Below are positions 1 through 5,102 of a stretch of DNA of 5,102 nucleotides, in pieces. The stretch is from the NCBI GenBank assembly GCA_947487325.1, contig CANKWG010000170.1, positions 1 through 5,102 on the forward strand, given 5' to 3'. Under the pieces are notes generated by a model. That model had not been told where the DNA came from. It did no database searches and saw nothing but the letters and a program-made list of their open reading frames with translations. A program made the translations under genes and the position numbers. The first letter of the stretch is position 1. Each line of letters starts with the position of its first letter. Source of the DNA: Oxalobacteraceae bacterium. Lineage in GTDB: Bacteria > Pseudomonadota > Gammaproteobacteria > Burkholderiales > Burkholderiaceae_D.

Positions 1-2
1 AA

Positions 3-3000
3 ATCGCCTTCGGTAGGGAAAAGGGTGAACAGTTCGATCCGCTACCGCCTGGCGAGACGTATGTAGGCGCAAGACAATACCAGCTAGATATCGACAAGTT
101 CCTTCCACGACTGGCACCACCCTTAAGTCAGGCTGCTAGATTCAAAGGCCCATCTCTCGGCCAAGCACTTTCGACCTACACTCCTCTCAAGGACACTCTG
201 GGTAGAGAAATAGTCGATTCGAACATCCTATATAACCCAGGATTTCTCGCCGCACCTGGTCTGCTGCCTTCGACCGGCAAAATCGGCGACGGCCAATATT
301 ATACACGGTTCGCGCCGGAAGGCTGGACTGTCCAGAAGCTTATCGATGATGACAACAATCCGTGCAAGAACGACGGGTCACTCCGCCTATCGCCACTGTG
401 CACATTTGCTCAGCAACAACGATTGTTCGAGTTAGATGACGTAAATGATTATGAAGGGACTAAGATATCTTCAACGCGCAAGTACTGGCAGTCAATCTGG
501 CAACGTCGTTATCGCATCAGATTCAATTACACGTATGAATACGGTGCCACTGTTACTCCCGAAGTGGGACAGGCTCCAGAATTGAGGATTGACTTCCTGT
601 ACGTCCAGAAGCAGGAAGGCGATAGGACCATAGCTGGTCCAGCTATTTTCACAGCTAGTCCAGATTTTTTAAAAGAAGAACTAGTAGAGAAAGCTCCGCA
701 AGGCGTTGGACTCGGCGGTAGACCACCGGCATTACGTGCACCAGAAGGTAGTCATGTTATAGCACGGTTTGGGGACGACGGTCCGGTATTGGTATCCCGC
801 AACATATTGCAACTTGGTGTCGGTAAGGCTTCCGCAAGCGGCAAAGTCACAGGATCAGGCACTTTCGATTCAAGCGAAAACTTCGGTGAATTCTTCATTG
901 ATACACCGACTTTACATGGCCTTGGCCTAGGCAATCGACTAACTGGCTTCTTATTCAAAGTCGAGCTGCGCAACTCAAGCGGGTTCGTTAAGATCTGGGA
1001 TCTTCAGCTGTCAATTATCGGCTACGACAACCAGTCAGCCAACCAGGGCCAGAATAACAGGAAGCCGCTTGGCGATGAAGCTTTTTCAATCTTGGACAAC
1101 ACTAGGCCACCAGCATTATATCAGTTAATACAAAATAGAGATTTTCGAAACGCTTTTGTAAGCTTTCCCGTTGGTCTGGGTAAGCCTAACCTTCAGACAC
1201 ACGATTATTGGACACTCAGTGCTAATCAGTTGACTTCTGCGAAAGGGCCAGAAACGCCCATGACAGAGGTCGGATTCGGTGCACTTTCTGGTGCACTGCA
1301 GACGTTTAATGGCGAATTTTACGCAGTGACTGTTGGTAGATTTCAGATAAGCCAAACAAGTGCTCTCGATGCCACCAACAAGTCTGGGGCATTCGTACAT
1401 TTTGGCCGCAATTTGTGGAAGAGCTTTCACTCTGATGCGAATTATACAAATCTGCCAAACAGGCTCAATGTAAATCCAAAGGATTTAGCCTCGATACCGT
1501 ACGGTGAGAGTGCTACGCTACGATTCAACTACTTCATGGAATATCCTGAATATGGCATACCAAGCTCATATAGTTCTAATCCAAGGACAAGGGGATTTTT
1601 AAATTCTCCTACGATCACTGTAGTCTGTTATTCAGATGTGGCTTGTCTTGATCCAGTTTACCAGACGACTGTCCAAGCAAATTGGTTAATCACATCACAG
1701 AATGATTTTGGGTTAGTTCCGGATGGTTATAGCCTGTTGCAAAGGGCATGCGTCCACATTCCAGCGCGGGGTGCAGGCAGGCAGGCTAATAAGCCAATAC
1801 AATCGATTGGGTTTTTTGTAGATGGTCAAGCATTGCAAACAAGGGTGCCCACAAGAAGCGCACCATATACCTCGGATGCTCAATATTACATTTTGAGTGC
1901 AGAATTGCCGTTCTTGAGCAAGTCGAATGTTGATCTCGGGTTTAACAACGTCGACTTCACCGACTTTAGCACAGACTTTGATCCAGCACTGTTCGATGAG
2001 ATCAAGGGTGGCACAGTTCAGATAGAGAAGCAACCGGCAAGAAACGGCTGGTCTGGTGGTGTGCTTGTTAATGAGATAGACGGCCGTGTTGTGACTGACA
2101 TTACAACAGTTTATCCAGGCGGCGATCCGCGTCTGGCCAACAAATACAAGCTAAACCAAGCGATTCCGGTCGGCAAGATGTCGAATTGGTTTGGGCAAGT
2201 CGACACTCTGAATGGAAGACTCACAGCCCAAGACACCAAGCTTTATAAGAATAAGCGTATTGAAGCCGCTTCAGCGGTCTGGTTAGTGCAACATCTTGTA
2301 CCAGAAGCAGGCACATTAAATGAATTGACCAAGACATATTCTGGCTTGCGACCGAACGAGATCGCGCTTTTACACATAGAAACGGCAGAGAATTGTGGCC
2401 ACTTCTGGGTCGAATTCACAAATGGGAATGGCACACAACGCGTAGTCGACTTCTTCGATGGAAACGTTGGAAATTATAAAGTCGTCAGCCATATGGTTGG
2501 TAAAGACGGGTTCTTAAAAATAGCTATAAAGTGCAGGCCAGCTCGGTATAGCTTCTCACGGTTAACCGCTGAATCTGATACTAGAATCGAGGTCAGTGCA
2601 CCATGGGCGGCTTTGAATTTTGATGATACTTTTTCTGTTGGGATAAGAAAGATCCATCTTTTGCAAGGTGGGCCGAATGTGCCTTCTGAGAGCTCAGGAA
2701 CTCCGCCTTCTACCGAGCAGCCACTTTACCCTCAGATACTTGAGCCGAAGGTGCAATTTAACTGGACAGGAAAGCCACGCGAGATTGGTAATCTGTTCTC
2801 GGTCTTTTTGCGTTATAAAGTCCTCGAAAATAATCAGATTAAGTATTATGTCTACGCACCACAAGAACCAAGGCGGGCTGTGCCAGACGCTTGCGGGATG
2901 CTTGACCCGCTCGAATGTCTTAATGTGGATGTCATAAAATCGGGCAATATCAACAGCCATCGCAACTGGTGGCGTGAACAGGGCGTGTTGCTGGTCGACG

Positions 3001-5102
3001 CTACTGGATTGCGTCGCATTGTTTCCGGTATCAATAATGATCCTTATTATCTGAGTGGAACCCTCACACAGCAAAAGATGTTGGCTGTCAAGCCAGGTGA
3101 TGTTGAAGAAGTACGTCAGCGTGCCAACTGGGTGTGGTCTTATCCACTTACGGTTCTTCCCAAGACGCCCAACAATGCACAATTCCCGATCAAGAATCCT
3201 AAGGCCGACAGAATCTACCAAATTCCATTCGACAATGGGCCTAAAGCTCGCACGCTAGAAATAGAATTGCTGATCCTAGAAAACCGTATCATAGATGCGA
3301 CTGAACCAGACGTCTTGCCATTCGATCAGGCTGGTTATCCTTATCGTGACAAAAACGGCACGATACAGAATCTGTTGGAACCTAGCACAGATGCGGATCC
3401 CGCAACGAGGCTGACTGTGGCTCTTGCTTATAAGGCCGCAGGTAAATCATATAAGGTCGATACGTCGATTAAATTAGACGAGTTTTATCCACAATCAGAA
3501 CAATATACTCTCACCACTGATTACCTGGTGGATACCGGTGCAGACATTGTCCAGCGCGACATGGTGCTGGTGTTACCATCATATGATGACAATACTGATT
3601 CAAGCACGAGGATGTTAATTGGGTTCGATGACAGCAGTCGTCGTTCATCAGCGTCCACCAAGTATCAAACCTTCGAAATGATAGCTGGGTCCGGCTCTCT
3701 TAATACGATCAGTGCATCGTCGAGAAATAGTTACAGAAGTGTCGCCAAAGCCGATCCCGCTGAGTTGAGGGCTGCTGGCAAGGACCCAACCAAACTGCCG
3801 ACATTTGTGGCTGTGGCTGGTGGTGAAGGCAGAAAACGCAGCTGGGGTGCTCCAGTTAACTCAGCGCGTAGTGGTGCAACCCAATCGTCTGGGTACGCTT
3901 TTAATTATGGTGAGTACACTTCAGATTTTACGCCGCTTTCTGTTTATTGGCCTTACGACAAAGACTCGCAATATCCTGCGATTGGCACCGTGTCTTGTTA
4001 TTATCTTTCTAGAAATGCAGAGGGCGCATTAACCACAGAATCAGCTACGATTGAAGAGGTAGGATTGCCATTTGCTGCGAAATGGACAGCTGTGCGTTGG
4101 GGCAATGGCAAGTATATGATGCTGGCCATTGATGGTAGGACTGCACTTTCTGATGATGGAAAGACGTGGGTGGCTGGGCCCGCGCTGCCATCGGCCCAGC
4201 CTTGGTCGGACTTGGAATATGGAAATGGTCGATTTGTCGCTATAAGTTCGTTTGGTGCTACCGCTTACGTGCAAGACTTTGTGAATTGGCAATACAATGC
4301 GAATGGTTTGGTGCCTGGTAGGTTTTGGTGGTCGGTTAAATTCGGTGGCGGATACTTTTTAGCAGTCCAAGGTATACCTGGTAATGCCTTCAGTCTTAAT
4401 GCACCAAATGATAAGTTGATACCCATAGTTTATGCTACTCAGACATTTATTGCAAGATCTGTCGATGGTTTTACATGGACTGAAGTAGGTGTAGAAAATT
4501 CAAACCCGAATTTCCTAATTCCAAAGGGTACTGTCACGACTTGGTATGACAATCTATTTTATGCACCGGCAAGCCCAACAAGAAATAGTAATCCGATATG
4601 GATATTGACTGGCAAGGTAGCGCCCGCATTTAGGTATTCTCTTGATAATGGGCTCACTTGGCGTGCTGCAACTGCGCCGATATTCACCAGAAAGAATGGC
4701 ACTAAGGCCACATTGGGTGGTTTTGGCGGCGGCATGTGCACCATAGTCGCGACTAAGAATATGTTCTTAGGCTTCATGCACGACAGTTTCAGAAAAGACA
4801 CATTAGGATTTACCGACTTTGATGGAGTTGCAAATCTTGCGCTGCTCGATCCAGGTCCTTCTGGCACCGATGGCAATGTGAATGTTGCTTTTAAATCAAA
4901 AGATGGTGTGAATTGGGAATTGTTTGAACTGCCAGAACGAGTTTGGGCAGAGGATGCTCTTACTATTGAAACCACTTATGAAGAATATAATTCAGAGCTG
5001 CGCGCGATTGATTACCCGCCATTAACGATTCTCAAGTCTTGGGATAGTCCGCTCATCACTTATGGGCAGGGTATCAGGGCTGGCAAAGGTGTCGATGGAT
5101 CT
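3..5102 (+). CDS. Giant modular virion/tail-fibre-like or adhesin protein, internal fragment (partial at both ends)
   Basis: This frame is open from base 3 to the last base, giving 1,700 codons with no stop, start or terminator. Bases 1-2 finish an upstream codon. The full protein must therefore exceed 1,700 residues. Visible layout: Pro-rich lead-in (residues 1-73); two related jelly-roll-like modules (about 74-341 and 374-670); a possible third unit (about 744-889); a Pro/Ser linker (890-910); an unrecognised β-rich region (911-1356); and an Asp-box β-propeller-like array (about 1357-1655). The composition is rich in Asn, Gly, Ser, Thr and aromatic residues and low in Cys (11 in total). No transmembrane helix, coiled coil or nucleotide-binding motif is evident. 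From family knowledge, Asp-box repeats beside jelly-roll modules are common in phage fibres and in secreted glycan-binding proteins. I infer a receptor- or glycan-binding structural protein, most likely of a large tailed phage, with a bacterial surface adhesin as the alternative. The coding call is near certain; the function is tentative. Confidence 0.93.
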   Translation, partial: MAFGREKGEQFDPLPPGETYVGARQYQLDIDKFLPRLAPPLSQAARFKGPSLGQALSTYTPLKDTLGREIVDSNILYNPGFLAAPGLLPSTGKIGDGQYYTRFAPEGWTVQKLIDDDNNPCKNDGSLRLSPLCTFAQQQRLFELDDVNDYEGTKISSTRKYWQSIWQRRYRIRFNYTYEYGATVTPEVGQAPELRIDFLYVQKQEGDRTIAGPAIFTASPDFLKEELVEKAPQGVGLGGRPPALRAPEGSHVIARFGDDGPVLVSRNILQLGVGKASASGKVTGSGTFDSSENFGEFFIDTPTLHGLGLGNRLTGFLFKVELRNSSGFVKIWDLQLSIIGYDNQSANQGQNNRKPLGDEAFSILDNTRPPALYQLIQNRDFRNAFVSFPVGLGKPNLQTHDYWTLSANQLTSAKGPETPMTEVGFGALSGALQTFNGEFYAVTVGRFQISQTSALDATNKSGAFVHFGRNLWKSFHSDANYTNLPNRLNVNPKDLASIPYGESATLRFNYFMEYPEYGIPSSYSSNPRTRGFLNSPTITVVCYSDVACLDPVYQTTVQANWLITSQNDFGLVPDGYSLLQRACVHIPARGAGRQANKPIQSIGFFVDGQALQTRVPTRSAPYTSDAQYYILSAELPFLSKSNVDLGFNNVDFTDFSTDFDPALFDEIKGGTVQIEKQPARNGWSGGVLVNEIDGRVVTDITTVYPGGDPRLANKYKLNQAIPVGKMSNWFGQVDTLNGRLTAQDTKLYKNKRIEAASAVWLVQHLVPEAGTLNELTKTYSGLRPNEIALLHIETAENCGHFWVEFTNGNGTQRVVDFFDGNVGNYKVVSHMVGKDGFLKIAIKCRPARYSFSRLTAESDTRIEVSAPWAALNFDDTFSVGIRKIHLLQGGPNVPSESSGTPPSTEQPLYPQILEPKVQFNWTGKPREIGNLFSVFLRYKVLENNQIKYYVYAPQEPRRAVPDACGMLDPLECLNVDVIKSGNINSHRNWWREQGVLLVDATGLRRIVSGINNDPYYLSGTLTQQKMLAVKPGDVEEVRQRANWVWSYPLTVLPKTPNNAQFPIKNPKADRIYQIPFDNGPKARTLEIELLILENRIIDATEPDVLPFDQAGYPYRDKNGTIQNLLEPSTDADPATRLTVALAYKAAGKSYKVDTSIKLDEFYPQSEQYTLTTDYLVDTGADIVQRDMVLVLPSYDDNTDSSTRMLIGFDDSSRRSSASTKYQTFEMIAGSGSLNTISASSRNSYRSVAKADPAELRAAGKDPTKLPTFVAVAGGEGRKRSWGAPVNSARSGATQSSGYAFNYGEYTSDFTPLSVYWPYDKDSQYPAIGTVSCYYLSRNAEGALTTESATIEEVGLPFAAKWTAVRWGNGKYMMLAIDGRTALSDDGKTWVAGPALPSAQPWSDLEYGNGRFVAISSFGATAYVQDFVNWQYNANGLVPGRFWWSVKFGGGYFLAVQGIPGNAFSLNAPNDKLIPIVYATQTFIARSVDGFTWTEVGVENSNPNFLIPKGTVTTWYDNLFYAPASPTRNSNPIWILTGKVAPAFRYSLDNGLTWRAATAPIFTRKNGTKATLGGFGGGMCTIVATKNMFLGFMHDSFRKDTLGFTDFDGVANLALLDPGPSGTDGNVNVAFKSKDGVNWELFELPERVWAEDALTIETTYEEYNSELRAIDYPPLTILKSWDSPLITYGQGIRAGKGVDGS
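222..1028 (+). repeat. Protein module A: jelly-roll / carbohydrate-binding-like domain (residues ~74-342)
   Basis: The segment opens with an N-P-G-F motif (N78 to F81), followed 27 residues later by E-G-W-T-V (W108). This pattern resembles the N-G-x-F-E ... G-W opening of CBM4/9-type β-sandwiches. It continues through a strand R-F-N-Y-T-Y-E-Y (R173 to Y180) and a strand L-R-I-D-F-L-Y-V (near 194-201). It ends with alternating hydrophobic strands, including V-K-I-W-D-L-Q-L-S-I near 329-338, which resembles the closing strand of such folds. About 270 residues is long for one sandwich, so two may be packed here. A Cys pair (C121, C133) sits in a loop. The R-F-N-Y strand and the opening recur in module B, which supports an ancestral duplication. 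The fold is inferred from pattern only. Confidence 0.45.
1122..2010 (+). repeat. Protein module B: diverged second copy of the jelly-roll-like domain (residues ~374-670)
   Basis: The segment opens with N-R-D-F (N378 to F381), then D-Y-W-T-L (W403), matching the N-x-x-F ... W opening of module A (N78/F81, W108) at an offset of 300 residues. It carries the strand R-F-N-Y-F-M-E-Y (R507 to Y514), almost the same as R-F-N-Y-T-Y-E-Y in module A, at an offset of 334 residues. Both are followed by a Pro-containing loop and a β-strand (here T-I-T-V-V-C-Y-S). A close Cys pair (C542, C548) follows, and another Cys lies at C583. The DNA is not obviously repeated, so any duplication is old. The C-terminal boundary is approximate. 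The function is unknown; glycan or receptor binding is an inference from the fold-like pattern. Confidence 0.4.
2232..2732 (+). other. Possible third β-sandwich-like unit with Pro/Ser linker (residues ~744-910)
   Basis: A short, possibly helical stretch (about 744-765, rich in Lys, Ala and Glu) leads into alternating hydrophobic strands. These include A-L-L-H-I-E-T (near 789-795), H-F-W-V-E-F (near 800-805) and F-L-K-I-A-I-K-C (near 837-844). The unit closes with V-G-I-R-K-I-H-L-L-Q-G-G (879-890), which resembles the end strand of module A in character. It is followed at once by a Pro/Ser/Thr/Glu-rich stretch (residues 890-910) typical of a flexible interdomain linker. It lacks the R-F-N-Y-x-x-E-Y strand, so its kinship with modules A and B is weak. 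Confidence 0.3.
2733..4070 (+). other. Unrecognised β-rich region with Ser-rich segment (residues ~911-1356)
   Basis: I do not recognise any family in this roughly 446-residue stretch of the giant protein. It contains many short alternating strands, such as L-E-I-E-L-L-I-L-E near 1085 and M-V-L-V-L-P near 1190. It also has a close Cys pair (C964, C972) in an acidic, Pro-containing loop and a segment (1211-1246) in which 12 of 36 residues are Ser, with several Arg. The last part (about 1275-1356) is rich in Gly, Ser and Tyr and runs into the propeller. It could be several small β domains joining the binding modules to the propeller. No catalytic signature is visible. Confidence 0.35.
4071..4965 (+). 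repeat. Asp-box (BNR/sialidase-like) β-propeller repeats (residues ~1357-1655)
   Basis: Four good Asp-box motifs are visible: S-D-D-G-K-T-W (1383-1389), S-V-D-G-F-T-W (1486-1492), S-L-D-N-G-L-T-W (1546-1553) and S-K-D-G-V-N-W (1632-1638). A fifth, degenerate one ends at W1429. The inner strand W-x-x-[VL]-x-[WYF]-G-x-G-x-[FY] recurs at W1361, W1401 and W1443, giving periods of 40 and 42 residues. Later blades carry longer insertions. From family knowledge, Asp-boxes sit on β-hairpin turns between propeller strands in sialidases, photosystem II assembly factor Ycf48-like proteins and many phage fibre proteins. I see no F-R-I-P motif or obvious arginine triad, so a structural or ligand-binding role is more likely than sialidase activity. 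The blade count is uncertain (about five or six), and the array may continue past the window. Confidence 0.72.
4172..4201 (+). other. GC-rich perfect inverted repeat inside the coding sequence
   Basis: GGCTGGGCC (4172-4180) and its exact reverse complement GGCCCAGCC (4193-4201) flank a 12-base loop. This gives a 9-bp, almost all G-C stem within the propeller-coding region, between the first Asp-box and the second blade. It encodes a Gly/Ala/Pro-rich turn. No T-run follows, so it does not look like an intrinsic terminator. It may be a chance result of the Gly/Ala/Pro codons, or a translational pause site. Confidence 0.4.

Noticed and set aside
1279..1297. Direct repeat of the palindromic octamer GGTGCACT, twice, 12 bases apart
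   Set aside because: It encodes a local Gly-Ala-Leu repeat in frame. It is short and isolated, and has no promoter or operator context inside the gene.
2668..2937. An 89-codon open frame on the plus strand in another frame
   Set aside because: It is out of frame within the giant gene, with no convincing ribosome binding site and no recognisable product. A programmed frameshift is not needed because the main frame stays open.
2694..3221. A 175-codon open frame on the minus strand
   Set aside because: It lies antisense to the long + frame, gives no recognisable domain or plausible composition, and a continuous coding frame with clear protein motifs covers it on the other strand.
4071..4965. 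Active sialidase (neuraminidase) enzyme
   Set aside because: Asp-boxes alone do not show catalysis. I see no F-R-I-P motif or arginine triad, and Asp-box propellers are common in non-enzymatic proteins.
4559..4975. A 138-codon open frame on the minus strand
   Set aside because: It is antisense to the Asp-box propeller coding region, where the + frame protein has strong motifs. It is most likely a shadow.
1..5102. RNA genes, CRISPR array, insertion sequence or non-coding regulatory region
   Set aside because: The whole window is covered by one continuous coding frame. I saw no tRNA-like cloverleaf, spaced direct repeats, transposase motifs or terminal inverted repeats.

Overview
The whole window lies inside one very long protein-coding gene on the + strand. 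Reading from base 3, I found no stop codon through to base 5102. That is 1,700 consecutive sense codons, with neither the start nor the stop of the gene in view. Every other frame on both strands is broken by stops, and the short ORFs in them (at most 175 codons) look like shadows of this gene. I see no second gene, RNA gene, promoter, terminator, mobile element or CRISPR array. Residue numbers used here count from base 3, so residue n begins at nucleotide 3n.

The protein looks modular, β-rich and probably displayed outside a cell or on a virion. Residues 1-73 are a Pro-rich lead-in. Residues about 74-341 and 374-670 look like two diverged copies of a jelly-roll or carbohydrate-binding-like module. 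They share an N-x-x-F opening and an R-F-N-Y-x-x-E-Y strand. Residues about 744-889 may be a third, more diverged unit, ending in a Pro/Ser linker (890-910). Residues 911-1356 are a β-rich region I do not recognise, containing a Ser-rich stretch (1211-1246). From residue 1357 to near the end is a β-propeller-like array of sialidase-type Asp-box (BNR) repeats, with clear S-x-D-x-G-x-T-W motifs and W-x-x-V-x-Y-G-N-G-x-F strands about 40 residues apart.

A giant gene with tandem jelly-roll-like modules and an Asp-box propeller fits best with a tail-fibre, tailspike or other virion-associated receptor-binding protein of a large tailed bacteriophage. A giant bacterial surface adhesin is the main alternative. 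Nothing in the window (signal peptide, anchor, neighbouring capsid or tail genes) settles the host or proves the function. The standard genetic code is sufficient to read the gene. Base composition looks moderate, with mixed codon use including AGA, AGG, ATA and CTA. This suggests neither a strongly GC-rich nor a strongly AT-rich organism, but I did not count it.
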